DNA of 64,000 nt from Kushneria marisflavi (GCF_002157205.1 NZ_CP021358.1:1240001-1304000); one strand, 5' to 3'. Shown: positions 1 to 10,718, counted from the stretch's first letter. Made by a program: numbers and translations. Notes: generated by a model not told the origin, from the sequence alone.

Positions 1-112
1 TCATGCGGGGGATACGCACCGAGCCCCACGCCAGATCGCAATGCCCCAGCAGCAGGCGTACTTTCTCGGAAAACGGTGAGGGATCGAAATGATGAAGCAG
101 TACGGATGTCAT
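1..112 (-). CDS. Glutathione S-transferase family protein, N-terminal fragment
   Basis: Translating the minus strand from the ATG at 112 gives an open frame of 37 codons running off the window edge. It begins MTSVLLHHFDPSPFSEKVRL, then LLLGHCDLAWGSVRIPRM. The PSPFSEKVRL segment followed by a short strand is typical of the thioredoxin-fold N-terminal domain of GSTs that start with a Ser-Pro-Phe-Ser motif. The start codon overlaps the stop of the preceding deaminase gene (ATGA), so the two are probably co-translated. Substrate cannot be inferred. The rest of the gene lies outside the window. Confidence 0.75.
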   Translation of the reverse strand, partial: MTSVLLHHFDPSPFSEKVRLLLGHCDLAWGSVRIPRM

Positions 113-585
113 GAGAACTCCTGGCAGCATTTCAACGATTGGTAGCGCGGATCGATATCCAGATGGGGACTGATAAATCGAGCCATCAGCGCCTGTTCGA
201 TACCGATCCGTACCTCGATGCCTGCACGACGCATCATCTCGATGCCGCGTCCCTGGTTGAGCGGGTGCGGATCAATCATGGCGACATTGACACGCCGAAT
301 GCCGAAGTCAATCAGCGCCTGCGCGCAGGAGGGCGTGCGCCCGTGAAAGGAACACGGCTCCAGCGTCACAAAGGCCTCGAGATCGCTGGCCGTTGCAAGC
401 TGCGACAGGGCATGCGCTTCGGCATGACAATGACCCGGCGGCTGGGTATGGCCCCGGGCCACGATGGTGCCGCGACTCACCAGCACACATCCCACGGGTG
501 GATTGGGCAGGCAGTGCGGCAGCGCCAGACGTGATGCGGCCAGCGCCTGGCGCATGAAAAAGGCAGACGGGTCGAGCGTCTTCAT
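109..585 (-). CDS. Stand-alone RibD-type pyrimidine deaminase domain protein
   Basis: The 158-residue product matches the zinc deaminase half of RibD: NPPVGCVLV near residue 28, HAE at 54-56 and PCSFHGRTPSC at 77-87 supply the zinc ligands and catalytic Glu. RibD is normally about 370 residues with a C-terminal reductase. Here the frame stops soon after the deaminase fold, and the next gene (a GST) starts inside its stop codon, so this is not a simple sequencing break. It lies downstream of ribB and the FMN riboswitch on the same strand. Known RibD deaminase acts on 2,5-diamino-6-ribosylamino-pyrimidinone phosphate. Whether this one does, or acts on another pyrimidine, is open. Confidence 0.8.
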   Translation of the reverse strand: MKTLDPSAFFMRQALAASRLALPHCLPNPPVGCVLVSRGTIVARGHTQPPGHCHAEAHALSQLATASDLEAFVTLEPCSFHGRTPSCAQALIDFGIRRVNVAMIDPHPLNQGRGIEMMRRAGIEVRIGIEQALMARFISPHLDIDPRYQSLKCCQEFS

Positions 586-607
586 TGAACGGGTCCCCTG
601 CAGACAA

Positions 608-634
608 CCGACAGCACGTCCGGCGTGCTGTCGG
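608..634 (-). terminator. Strong hairpin between ribB and the deaminase gene
   Basis: A perfect 11-bp inverted repeat (CCGACAGCACG / CGTGCTGTCGG) with a 5-nt loop sits in the 90-bp gap between ribB and the deaminase gene. There is no clear T-tract on either side, so it may be a weak terminator, an RNA-processing or stability element, or a partial attenuator that lowers deaminase expression relative to ribB. Confidence 0.5.
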
Positions 635-675
635 TCAGAGGCGAAGGCTATCGCAAGGCATGTTTGGCGAGAGGC

Positions 676-1365
676 CTACATCGAGGCAAACGCGGCCACA
701 TCATAGGCTTGAACCGGATCATGCTGCTCGCGCCAGGTCACCAGCTCGGCGATCGAGACCATCGGATAGTCCCGCTCGCGCGCGAAGGCTTCCAGCGCCT
801 CACCGCGCATCATGGTGCCGTCATCGTTCATCAGCTCGCAGAGCACACCTGAGGCGCCATGGCCGGACAGACGCACCAGATCGATCGTGGCTTCGGTATG
901 GCCACGGCGCGTCAGCACACCACCGTCACGGGCACGCAGCGGAAAAATGTGCCCCGGGCGAACGAGATCATCGGCCCGAGCGTTATCCGCTACCGCCGCC
1001 CGAACGGTAACGGTACGGTCGTAGGCGCTGACGCCGGTGGTCACACCCTCTCGGGCCTCGATGGTGACGGTAAAACCGGTCGAATAGGGGCTTTCGTTGT
1101 TGACCACCATCGGCGGCAATTCCAGCCGGTCGGCATGATCACCGGTGAGACACAGACAGACGATGCCACTGCCAAAACGGATCATCTGGGCCATCTGATG
1201 ATCTTCCAGTGTGGTGGCGGCAAAGATCAGGTCGCCTTCGTTTTCCCGGTCGGGATCATCGGTGACCACCACGCCGTGACCACGGGCCAGGCTATCGAGT
1301 GCCTGTTGGACACGCGCCTGCGCGGCTGCGGAAAGGGAATCATCATTTTCAATATTGCGAGACAT
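676..1365 (-). CDS. ribB: 3,4-dihydroxy-2-butanone-4-phosphate synthase
   Basis: RibB converts ribulose 5-phosphate to 3,4-dihydroxy-2-butanone 4-phosphate and formate, the four-carbon precursor of riboflavin. The 229-residue product has the acidic metal-binding loop [10 protein letters not shown] at 36-45 and RPGHIFPL at 136-143, then the TRRGHTEA segment. Length fits the single-domain enzyme (about 217 residues in E. coli), with no GTP cyclohydrolase II fused. A GGAG ribosome site lies about 9 nt before the ATG at 1365. The FMN riboswitch upstream shows that it is flavin-responsive. A stand-alone deaminase and a GST follow. Confidence 0.95.
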   Translation of the reverse strand: MSRNIENDDSLSAAAQARVQQALDSLARGHGVVVTDDPDRENEGDLIFAATTLEDHQMAQMIRFGSGIVCLCLTGDHADRLELPPMVVNNESPYSTGFTVTIEAREGVTTGVSAYDRTVTVRAAVADNARADDLVRPGHIFPLRARDGGVLTRRGHTEATIDLVRLSGHGASGVLCELMNDDGTMMRGEALEAFARERDYPMVSIAELVTWREQHDPVQAYDVAAFASM

Positions 1366-1480
1366 AACGGCTGCTCCAGGATCGCCTTTTATCAGCGAGG
1401 GACAAGGAACAGGGCAAGACAGGAGTGCTTGTACGACACGTACAGCGACGCCTCGCCCAATAAGGGCAATGACGTCGATC

Positions 1481-1622
1481 CTCTCCCATCCGGACTATCA
1501 CCGTCGGCATCGGGATCTCACCGATTCCTGCGCATCATGCGCTCGCGGGCTTGTTCGCCACCGAATCAACGTCCGGTGTTGACATCACCGCCGGTGGGGA
1601 CTTTCACCCCGCCCTGAGGATC
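1481..1622 (-). promoter_or_regulatory. FMN riboswitch (RFN element)
   Basis: Reading the minus strand from 1622, the sequence carries the conserved RFN landmarks in order: CTCAGGGCGGGGTGAAAG, then CCCCACCGGCGGTGAT, a variable arm, CCCGCGAGCG, GGTGAGATCCCGATGCCGAC, and the closing GGTGATAGTCCGGATGGGAGAG split across the last stem. The ends are complementary (GATCCTC / GAGGATC), forming the basal helix. It lies about 115 nt before the ribB ATG, the usual arrangement in gammaproteobacteria. No clear U-rich terminator follows, so control may be at translation initiation. This is a well-established RNA family. Confidence 0.95.
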
Positions 1623-1772
1623 TGATTCAAAAAAGAATCGGGCTCAGCCTATCCTGCAAATTCCGCTCGAGCAATCCCCGCCGGCACATGTCAATCGCAA
1701 ATGGTCATATTGGCGAAAGCTGTTTTAACCGTCAGGCTGAGGCCGTCATTTCAAGTACAAGGAACACCGCTC

Positions 1773-2792
1773 ATGTCCCGCTGGCTTCAACATGTCTCGC
1801 GCTCGCTGTGCACCGGTCTTTTGATGGCCGGCATGGGCACCGGCAGCGCTCTGGCCACTGAAAGCAATGCCTCCGAGGTCGTCGCAGAAACGCCCGGCTT
1901 TACCGACCTTGTAGATCAAAATGCCGATATCGAACGGCTCTACGATGGCGGCATATGGAGTGAAGGTCCTCTGGCACTGCCCGATGGCAGCGTGATCTGG
2001 AGCGATATCAAGAACAATCGCGTGATGATCTGGCGTGAAGGAGAAGAGGTCCGTGAATGGCTGCGACCGGCACAGTTTCATAACGGTCACACACTGGATC
2101 ATGAAGGCCGGATACTGGCAGCGTCGCACGGCAAGCGCGCCGTGGAACGACAAAACGAGGACGGTCGGTGGGAAGTACTGGTCGACCTTGACGGCGAGCA
2201 AAAGCTCAACAGCCCCAACGATCTGGTGGTCGACGCACAAGGGCGCATCTGGTTTACCGACCCCACCTTTGGCATCGATCAGCCCGAAGAGGGCTACGGG
2301 GGCACTCCCATGACCGGTGGCGAGTACGTTTACCGCTTCGATCCGGAAAGCGAAGAGCTGACCCGATTGTCCACACCGGCGGTCAAAACGCCCAACGGTC
2401 TGGCCTTTTCGCCGGGTGAAACCACACTCTACATTGCCGATTCCGAACTGGGCCACGACCGGGAAGATGACAGCCTCAATCATCACATTGTGGCCTATGA
2501 CGTGAGTGATGACGGCACGCTGTCCAACGAGCGGATCTTTACCGATGTCTCTCCCGGCGTACCCGATGGCCTCAAGGTCGATGAAAAAGGCAACGTCTGG
2601 TCAAGCAGCGACAGCGGTCTGCAGGTCTTCAGTCCGGAAGGCAAGCGTCTGGGCCGCATCGACCTGCCCGAGCGCACGGCCAATCTGGCCTTCGCCGAAC
2701 ACGATGGCCAGCATTATCTCTTCGTGACCGCGACTACCGGTCTCTACCGCATCCCGATCAAGGTGGGCGAAGCCCAGACACAGCGCGACTGA
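1773..2792 (+). CDS. Exported SMP-30/gluconolactonase-family lactonase
   Basis: This is a six-bladed beta-propeller of the SMP-30/gluconolactonase/LRE family, probably hydrolysing a sugar lactone in the periplasm. From the ATG at 1773 the protein is 339 residues and opens with a signal peptide ending SALA before TESN. An upstream in-frame ATG at 1701 would bury that signal, and AAGGA lies about 10 nt before 1773, so 1773 is preferred. Family segments visible are WSEGPLALPDGSVIWSD (metal-binding Glu), NSPNDLVVDAQGRIWFTDP (metal-binding Asn) and VPDGLKVDEKGNVW (metal-binding Asp). It lies alone between the riboflavin genes and cbiD; substrate unknown. Confidence 0.85.
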   Translation: MSRWLQHVSRSLCTGLLMAGMGTGSALATESNASEVVAETPGFTDLVDQNADIERLYDGGIWSEGPLALPDGSVIWSDIKNNRVMIWREGEEVREWLRPAQFHNGHTLDHEGRILAASHGKRAVERQNEDGRWEVLVDLDGEQKLNSPNDLVVDAQGRIWFTDPTFGIDQPEEGYGGTPMTGGEYVYRFDPESEELTRLSTPAVKTPNGLAFSPGETTLYIADSELGHDREDDSLNHHIVAYDVSDDGTLSNERIFTDVSPGVPDGLKVDEKGNVWSSSDSGLQVFSPEGKRLGRIDLPERTANLAFAEHDGQHYLFVTATTGLYRIPIKVGEAQTQRD

Positions 2793-2899
2793 CCCTTCTG
2801 CCTGTGTCCGCCTCCTGGCTGCAATCATGTCAGTAGGCGGGTGCAGCGGTGCAACAGGCAGGGGCACGCAATGAGTCGATGGGGTCTTTCAGGCGTGCA

Positions 2900-2908
2900 T
2901 GCTAGAAT
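2900..2908 (+). promoter_or_regulatory. Extended -10 promoter element before cbiD
   Basis: TGCTAGAAT is an extended -10 hexamer (TG-N-TAGAAT) ending about 30 nt before the cbiD ATG. No good -35 is visible, which extended -10 promoters tolerate. The same TGCTAGAAT appears before sstT (48643) and a close variant before the secreted protein at 25209, which supports it as a local sigma-70 pattern. Confidence 0.4.
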
Positions 2909-2938
2909 CGCTCTCGACTCATCCAACGCCGACGCGCC

Positions 2939-4039
2939 ATGACCCAGGAACGCGCTCCTCTCAAACGTGGCTGGACCACCGGATGCTGCGCGACCGCCGC
3001 TGCCCGGGCGGCCTATGCAGCGCTGCTGTGCGGCGAATTCCCCGATCCGGTCACCATTACCCTCCCCAGGGGACAGACACCCGCCTTTGCACTGGCCGTG
3101 CACGAGCATGGCGATGGCTGGGCCATGGCGGGGGTCATCAAGGATGCCGGCGATGATCCGGACGCCACGCATGGGGTTCTGGTGCGCGCCACGGTTCGCC
3201 CGCTGAAAGCCGGCTCGGGTCTGGTGTTCAGGGCAGGTCCCGGCGTGGGCACCGTGACCCGGCCGGGTCTCCCCATCCCCCCCGGGGAACCTGCAATCAA
3301 TCCGGTGCCACGTCTAATGATTCGTCAGGCGCTTGAAGCGGTGGCGCACGATACTCCCGGCCATCATCAGGTAGATCTGGAAGTCACCATCGCCATCGAT
3401 GATGGGGAACGCATCGCCCTTGATACTCTCAACGGACGCCTGGGCATCGTTGGCGGCCTCTCGGTACTGGGCACCACCGGTATCGTGATTCCGTTTTCCT
3501 GCTCGGCCTGGATTCACTCCATCCACAGCGGCATTGATGTTGCTCGTGCTCGCGGCCTGCCTCACATCGCCGGTTCTACCGGCTCGACCTCGGAAACCGC
3601 CGTACAGGCTCATTACGCGCTTGAGGAGAGCGCCCTGATCGAAATGGGCGACTTTGTCGGCGGCATGCTCAAGTACCTGCGCAAGCATCCGGTCCCCAGA
3701 GTCACCATCGCCGGCGGCATCGCCAAGATGGCCAAGCTCGGCCAGGGAATGCTGGATGTGCACTCAAAACGCGGCGTTATCGACCTTGAACGACTGGCGC
3801 GCCTGGCACGCAAGGCCGGCGGCGATACGGCGCTGTTTGAACGCATCGCAGGCGCCAATTCGGGCCTGGAGGCGTTTGAACTGGCCAGTGAAGCCGGTAT
3901 TGCGCTGGGCGACCGGCTGGCAGACAGCGCGCTGAGCTGTGCGGCACAGGTCATTCGCCACAGCGGTATACAGCTCGATGTGATGGTGTTTGACCGCCAG
4001 GGGCAATGTGTCGGACACAGCTCATTGCAGGACTGTTGA
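2939..4039 (+). CDS. cbiD: Cobalt-precorrin-5B C1-methyltransferase
   Basis: CbiD carries out C-1 methylation of the corrin ring in the anaerobic, cobalt-early cobalamin route. The 366-residue product has the family signature near its N terminus (GWTTGCCATAAA at about 11-22), the PVTITLPRGQ segment, STGSTSETAVQ, and the C-terminal ISIAGG-like loop VTIAGGIAKMAKLGQGMLDVH. It is separated by 13 kb from the rest of the corrinoid genes (17650-24333), which include the oxygen-dependent enzyme CobG. No CobF gene, the usual aerobic counterpart, is seen in the window. No cobalamin riboswitch was recognised upstream. Confidence 0.92.
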   Translation: MTQERAPLKRGWTTGCCATAAARAAYAALLCGEFPDPVTITLPRGQTPAFALAVHEHGDGWAMAGVIKDAGDDPDATHGVLVRATVRPLKAGSGLVFRAGPGVGTVTRPGLPIPPGEPAINPVPRLMIRQALEAVAHDTPGHHQVDLEVTIAIDDGERIALDTLNGRLGIVGGLSVLGTTGIVIPFSCSAWIHSIHSGIDVARARGLPHIAGSTGSTSETAVQAHYALEESALIEMGDFVGGMLKYLRKHPVPRVTIAGGIAKMAKLGQGMLDVHSKRGVIDLERLARLARKAGGDTALFERIAGANSGLEAFELASEAGIALGDRLADSALSCAAQVIRHSGIQLDVMVFDRQGQCVGHSSLQDC

Positions 4040-4323
4040 AACATTTCCAATAAACATGGCCATATCCAAAATTGTTGAGGAAAACCGGTTACACTTGTTG
4101 TTTTCTCGACTCTGGCGACATAAGGCGCGCTGGTATCGATAAAGGCAATGCTTCAAAAGAGTGCCTTATGTTCTTTGGGCAGCGACCTGCCTCACTTTTT
4201 CTGTCTATAGTTTTCTGCGGTTTTAAAGCAGGAATTCACCTTAGCGACATCATGAACTATAAAAATTCGACTTAAAAAAAAACCGATCCATAAATTAAAT
4301 TTATACAAAAATGGAGAAATTTT

Positions 4324-5982
4324 TTGGTTCAGCAATTACCGGATAATGACAATTCCTCGCCTCGGGAGGGTATTCCATCTCCGTCGGGAAAGTCCGACAT
4401 GATCGATACCGACTATGTTATCGGTCAGGATAATTTTCAGGGCAAAATGCTCTTCAGCGTGGACCTGCACGGCAAGGTCTTCGGTATCTCGGCACTGTTG
4501 ATTTTACTGTTTGTGGTCCTGACGCTGGCTCTGCAGGAAGAGGTATCTCCCCTTTTCAACGGCATGCGCGAATGGCTGACGAACAATCTGTCGTGGTTTT
4601 TTCTGTCGGCCGCCAACATTTTTGTATTGCTGGCAGTCGGACTGATTTTTACGCCACTGGGCAAGGTGCGCCTGGGGGGTGCCGAGGCCAAACCGGATCA
4701 CTCCTATATCGGCTGGTTTGCCATGCTGTTTGCCGCCGGCATGGGCATCGGACTGATGTTTTACGGGGTTTCCGAGCCCATATCGCATTACGATACTGCC
4801 ATGGCAGGCATCACCGTAGAAAACGGCATGCGTACCGACTGGGCGCCCCTTGGGGCCGCTGCTGGCGATGCAGCTGCTGCCAGAGAGCTGGGCATGGCCG
4901 CCACTATCTTGCACTGGGGTCTTCACCCTTGGGCCATCTATGCGATCGTAGCCCTGGCGCTTGCGCTTTTTTCCTATAACAAGGGATTGCCGCTCACCAT
5001 CCGCTCAATCTTCTACCCGATTCTGGGTGAACGGGTATGGGGATGGCCCGGCCATATTGTCGATATTCTGGCCGTATTCTCAACTCTATTTGGTCTGGCC
5101 ACCTCACTGGGCTATGGCGCCGAACAGGCCACTGCGGGTCTGCACTACCTGTTTGATGTGCCCGATACCAACGTAACGCGCGTGCTGCTGATTACGGCCA
5201 TCACGCTGATTGCGCTTTGCTCGGTAGTGGCAGGAGTGAACAGTGGTGTAAAACGCCTCTCCGAGCTCAACATGGGACTGGCGTTTTTGCTGCTGCTGTT
5301 TGTCTTCTTCGTCGGCCCCACAACGGAGCTGGTCAGCGACTTTTTCACCAACCTGCTCTCCTATGCCACTCACCTGCCGGCACTATCCATGCCCTTTAGC
5401 CGTGACGATATGGAATACAGCCAGGGATGGACCGCATTTTACTGGGCATGGTGGATCAGCTGGTCGCCATTTGTCGGCATGTTCATCGCCCGTGTGAGCC
5501 GTGGCCGTACAGTACGCGAGTTCCTGATAGCCGTTTTGGTGGTGCCAACGCTTGTCTGCGTACTATGGATGACCGTCTTCGGCGGTACCGCCATCGGCCA
5601 GGTCGAAAGCGGTATGGACGATGTCGCTAACGCTGCGCTTGAGCTCAAGCTGTTCATGATGCTTTCGCATCTGCCGCTGTCCACGATCACCTCGCTGATC
5701 GGCATCATACTGGTGATGGTATTTTTCATCACCTCTTCGGACTCCGGTTCACTGGTCATTGATACCATTACGGCCGGCGGCAAGATCGATGCCCCGACAC
5801 CGCAACGCGTCTTCTGGGCACTGATCAGCGGTGTGATCGCCATTGCGCTGCTGCTGGGCGGTGGCCTGGGCGCGCTTCAAGCCATGGTCATCTCCACAGG
5901 CCTACCGTTTGCCGTCGTCCTTTTGATCGGCAGCTTCGGGATTATCAAGGGGTTGATGTCAGAACCGCGCAATCAAAATTGA
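4324..5982 (+). CDS. BCCT-family betaine/choline-type transporter (first copy)
   Basis: The betaine/carnitine/choline transporter family imports quaternary-ammonium osmolytes, usually with Na+ or H+. The 552-residue product has the expected 12 membrane segments and signatures GMGIGLMFYGVSEP, WGLHPWAIYA, and GWTAFYWAWWISWSPF followed by GMFIARVSRGRTVREF. The start is TTG at 4324, preceded by ATGGAGAAAT and 3 nt; the same cassette precedes the second copy. Exact substrate is uncertain. The gene and its flanks are more AT-rich than the surroundings. A hydrophilic N-terminal tail of about 45 residues carries DTDYVIGQDN, shared with the paralogue. Confidence 0.93.
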   Translation: MVQQLPDNDNSSPREGIPSPSGKSDMIDTDYVIGQDNFQGKMLFSVDLHGKVFGISALLILLFVVLTLALQEEVSPLFNGMREWLTNNLSWFFLSAANIFVLLAVGLIFTPLGKVRLGGAEAKPDHSYIGWFAMLFAAGMGIGLMFYGVSEPISHYDTAMAGITVENGMRTDWAPLGAAAGDAAAARELGMAATILHWGLHPWAIYAIVALALALFSYNKGLPLTIRSIFYPILGERVWGWPGHIVDILAVFSTLFGLATSLGYGAEQATAGLHYLFDVPDTNVTRVLLITAITLIALCSVVAGVNSGVKRLSELNMGLAFLLLLFVFFVGPTTELVSDFFTNLLSYATHLPALSMPFSRDDMEYSQGWTAFYWAWWISWSPFVGMFIARVSRGRTVREFLIAVLVVPTLVCVLWMTVFGGTAIGQVESGMDDVANAALELKLFMMLSHLPLSTITSLIGIILVMVFFITSSDSGSLVIDTITAGGKIDAPTPQRVFWALISGVIAIALLLGGGLGALQAMVISTGLPFAVVLLIGSFGIIKGLMSEPRNQN

Positions 5983-6005
5983 TATCATTTTGAAATAGTG
6001 ACATT

Positions 6006-6040
6006 AAAAAAGGAGCTGACCATGGGCAGCTCCTTTTTTT
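6006..6040 (+). terminator. Intrinsic terminator after first BCCT gene
   Basis: A GGAGCTG / CAGCTCC stem with an 8-nt loop is flanked by A and T tracts, giving a 7-nt T run on the plus strand. It separates the transcription of the two tandem BCCT genes. Confidence 0.9.
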
Positions 6041-6320
6041 GCATGTTTTATCGATGCCTATGGACGGTGCCAACAAACGGCCACACCGACTGAGCCGACC
6101 ACGTCATAAAATAAAACGTACACTATTAACGCTTTTCCATAACGCTAAATTGGCAACGCCGAACGAGCAGATCGCACATGAAGGATTGCCATACAGCGTA
6201 ATTCACTTACACTCTGTCGCAATCAAGTGACCAAACCATCAATTCGCCTCACTATTTTAACTACACTGGGTCATGTCGCCGGCCCAGACCGCTTTCTTAC
6301 GACTGCAATGGAGAAATGCC
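6041..6320. other. AT-rich intergenic region between the BCCT paralogues
   Basis: This 280-bp stretch is AT-rich compared with neighbouring genes. A 63-codon open frame within it lacks codon or motif support and is not called. It presumably holds the independent promoter of the second BCCT gene, since a terminator precedes it. No operator could be identified by eye. Confidence 0.5.
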
Positions 6321-7958
<1,638 letters not shown>

Positions 7959-7993
7959 GGTGATTCGTCACGTCAGCACACACGATGTGCATC

Positions 7994-8022
7994 AAAAAAG
8001 GCGGCCTGCGGGCCGCCTTTTT
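7994..8022. terminator. Bidirectional terminator between BCCT and exonuclease genes
   Basis: AAAAAA-GGCGGCC-TGCG-GGCCGCC-TTTTT forms a 7-bp GC stem with A and T tracts on both sides. It lies between convergent genes and can end both transcripts. Confidence 0.92.
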
Positions 8023-8037
8023 CATGCAGGAAAAACA

Positions 8038-8793
8038 CTACTCCCAGAGCACTCCGACCGGGGTATCCGGCGCGTAATGCCGGGCGATCTGTGCCTGTAA
8101 AAGTTCGGCCGTGGCCAGCGCATCGATCAGCGCATGGTGGGCCTGATAAGGCGGCAGGTTATAGCGCTCGCGACTGGGGTGCAGCCGCAGTGACACCGGG
8201 CGTCGACCAATCAGGCGCTGAAACCAGGTCAGACGACGGTGCTGCCAGGCTTCAATGGCCATGGTGTCGATCAGCGGAAACAGCAGTGACTCCTTGAGGT
8301 AGTGGCGGGCGGCCGCATTCAGAAACTCGCGTTCGATGCGGGTGTAATGCACCACGACCAGGCGACCGGCCAGCTGCTCGAGCACCTCCCCGATGATCTT
8401 GTCAAAGGAGGGCGCATTGGCCAGATCACTGTGCGTCAGTCGATGATAGATCACGGAACGGCTGCTGAGCGTCCGTCGGGGCTTGACCGTCCAGTAATGA
8501 CTTTTGGCCACCGGAATACGGTTCAGCGTAAACGGCTGTACGCCGATGCTGACGATACTGTCGCGGGCAGGGTCCAGGCCGGTGGTCTCGATATCCAGCG
8601 CCACCAGCGGTACCTCACTGATGGGTGTCTGGGGGTCCAGTGTGCCCGCCTCGAAATAACAGGCCAGCCGATCATCACGAGTGGTGTTTTGCCGGTCCGC
8701 CAGATAGGCCGGCCACTCGGAAACCAGTTTTCCGCGCCGGTGCCATTGCCAGCGTCGATAGTGCTTTTGCAATCGCTGTGGCCAGTCACGCAT
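8038..8793 (-). CDS. DnaQ-like 3'-5' exonuclease (DEDD superfamily)
   Basis: The product (251 residues) has the three exonuclease motifs: LVALDIETTGLDP (DxE), the middle segment VVHYTRIEREFL, and the C-terminal HHALIDALATAEL (HxxxxD). It belongs to the epsilon/RNase T-like family. The protein is not the replicative DnaQ by length or context. Its start codon overlaps the stop of the DUF294 gene (TGATG), so the two are translationally coupled. This pair next to yjcH-actP is a recurrent arrangement in gammaproteobacteria, suggesting a regulatory role in acetate uptake or nucleotide signalling rather than DNA repair; that role is inference. Confidence 0.88.
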   Translation of the reverse strand: MRDWPQRLQKHYRRWQWHRRGKLVSEWPAYLADRQNTTRDDRLACYFEAGTLDPQTPISEVPLVALDIETTGLDPARDSIVSIGVQPFTLNRIPVAKSHYWTVKPRRTLSSRSVIYHRLTHSDLANAPSFDKIIGEVLEQLAGRLVVVHYTRIEREFLNAAARHYLKESLLFPLIDTMAIEAWQHRRLTWFQRLIGRRPVSLRLHPSRERYNLPPYQAHHALIDALATAELLQAQIARHYAPDTPVGVLWE

Positions 8794-10718
8794 CAGCGGC
8801 TCCTTCCTCGACTGGCACCCGAGGGTACCGGATAGCGGAACTTCAGGAATTTCTGCGCATGGCTGAGAACTTCAAAGGCATCCTTGAGGTTATGACGCTC
8901 GTGGCTTTCGACATTACTGGGCCTCAAGCGATTGTCCGGCGACTCGTTACTCTCGATGGCCAGGGCCTGGTGACGGATACGCACCATCGAGATGAACTCG
9001 AAAGCGTAGCGCAGCCGGTCGTTGACCCCTTCGGGCAGCAGGCGCGTCTCGGCAATATCCTTGAGCCGGTCGATGGTGTTATGTGAGCTGGACCCGCAGG
9101 CCAGGGCATGAACGCGCACCAGATCCACCAGTGGCGCCGTCCCCCGGCGCTTGAGATCGATGGCATCGTTGTGCTGACCGTCCTTTTCCAGAATAAAGGT
9201 GCGAAAAAGACCCAGCGGCGGCGTACGGTTGAGCGCATTACGCGCCATGGCCGCCAGAAATAACGGGTGCTGAGGCGCCATTCTGGCGATCAGCCCCTGA
9301 AGATCTTCCAGCATGTCGAGTTCGCCATGGACAAAGCCCAGATCAAAAAAGATCGAGCTGTGCAGCAGCGCTTCGGGATCGGGGTTCTCGATCCAGTCGC
9401 GGAAATAGTTCTGCCAGACCGACAGCGGCTGTCGCCAGCGCTGGTTGGTGGCCATGATATCGCCCTTGCACAGCGGATAGCTGCACGCCGCCAGCCCGTC
9501 GCTGACAAAACGGGCCAGTGACTGGAAATATTCATCGTGCTGCTCGGGAATGAAGCTGTTGTCCAGGATCATGCCATGATCCTGGTCGGCGAAGACCGTC
9601 TGCTCATCACGAGCGCATGACCCCAGCACCATGAAGCAATAGGGCACCGGCGGTGGTCCCAGCTCATCCTCGCCCAGCTCCAGCAGCTTGCGGATAAAGC
9701 TTCGACAGATGGTCGCCATGGTTCGGCCAATCATCTGGGCATCGGCCCCTTCATCCACCAGCCGCGCAAAGGCCAGCGGCACATCACCGCTCAGGCGCAC
9801 CAGCCCGGCCAGTCCGGACTGGGTGAAAATCGAGCTGACCAGATAGAGGCTGCTGCGGGTCTCATAGCGCATGACGTCGCTGAGCTGCAGCACGCCGATC
9901 GGACGCCGCCGATAGAGAATGGGCAGATGCTGAACGTTGTGATTGAGCATCGTCATCATCGCCTCATAGATCGACGCATCCGATGGCGCGGTCAACAGAC
10001 TGGTCGACATGATCTCGCCCACCGGCGTCTCGCCGCTGAGATTTTCCGCCAGAGCCCGCACACAGCAGTCGCGGTCGGTCAGGAGACCGGCCAGACGGCG
10101 CACCTGCCCTTCCTGAGTCGTGAAGTGACGCGGACCGTTGATCCCCTCCTGCTCTTCGCTGAGGATCAATACACAGGTGACATTGTCTTCGCGCATGCGA
10201 CGCGCCACCTCAACGATCGGCGTATGAATATCCACCATGGTCGGCTTGCGACGGATCAGACGACGCACTCGCGTGCTGCTCATCTGATTATCGTTGCGCT
10301 GCTGGTCGACCGTGGCCTTGAGACGGTCGCCGCCGGTTTCGACAAAGTCGGCAAAATCGTCGTTGTCCGCCCGCAGCGATTCAAAAAGCTCGGCCGGGAC
10401 GAAATAGATCAGCGTGTCTTCGATGGCGCGTACCGGGAACCGCACACGACGATTGCGCATGATGTCCGAGTAGCCAAAGATATCGCCTTCCACCAGGCGG
10501 TCGAACAGCTGGCCGCTGCGCTTTGATACTTCAACGGCACCACTGCGCACGTAGCAGAGCTCGTTGATTTCCTGATCCAGCGCCAGAATGTCGGTCCCGG
10601 CCTGGAAATAGCTGATCTCGACCTGGGTGGCCACCTGATCCAGCCATTCATCGCCGAGATATTCAAAGGGCGCGAACTGCGCCATGTGCTGGCGAATTTC
10701 CAGCTGTTCGATATCCAT
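8793..10718 (-). CDS. cNMP-binding / CBS-pair / DUF294 nucleotidyltransferase-like protein
   Basis: Three modules are visible. An N-terminal Crp-type cyclic-nucleotide fold contains VRSGAVEVSKRSG and the GDIFGY turn. A pair of CBS domains follows (DIHTPIVEVARRM, LTDRDCC, MSTSLLTAPSDASIYEAM). The C-terminal DUF294 putative nucleotidyltransferase has MVLGSCARDEQTVFADQDHG, related to the GlnD catalytic loop. The chosen ATG at 10718 has AGGGAG upstream and gives 641 residues; an ATG at 10790 would add 24 residues without a clear ribosome site. It is cytoplasmic and probably a small-molecule-sensing nucleotidylyl-transfer regulator. It is coupled to the exonuclease and divergent from the acetate permease operon. 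Confidence 0.88.
   Translation of the reverse strand: MDIEQLEIRQHMAQFAPFEYLGDEWLDQVATQVEISYFQAGTDILALDQEINELCYVRSGAVEVSKRSGQLFDRLVEGDIFGYSDIMRNRRVRFPVRAIEDTLIYFVPAELFESLRADNDDFADFVETGGDRLKATVDQQRNDNQMSSTRVRRLIRRKPTMVDIHTPIVEVARRMREDNVTCVLILSEEQEGINGPRHFTTQEGQVRRLAGLLTDRDCCVRALAENLSGETPVGEIMSTSLLTAPSDASIYEAMMTMLNHNVQHLPILYRRRPIGVLQLSDVMRYETRSSLYLVSSIFTQSGLAGLVRLSGDVPLAFARLVDEGADAQMIGRTMATICRSFIRKLLELGEDELGPPPVPYCFMVLGSCARDEQTVFADQDHGMILDNSFIPEQHDEYFQSLARFVSDGLAACSYPLCKGDIMATNQRWRQPLSVWQNYFRDWIENPDPEALLHSSIFFDLGFVHGELDMLEDLQGLIARMAPQHPLFLAAMARNALNRTPPLGLFRTFILEKDGQHNDAIDLKRRGTAPLVDLVRVHALACGSSSHNTIDRLKDIAETRLLPEGVNDRLRYAFEFISMVRIRHQALAIESNESPDNRLRPSNVESHERHNLKDAFEVLSHAQKFLKFRYPVPSGASRGRSR

Noticed and set aside
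4072..4275. 67-codon frame upstream of the first BCCT gene
   Set aside because: No ribosome site or family likeness; lies in an AT-rich leader region.
6039..6230. 63-codon frame between the BCCT genes
   Set aside because: Begins at the terminator, with no ribosome site and unremarkable composition.
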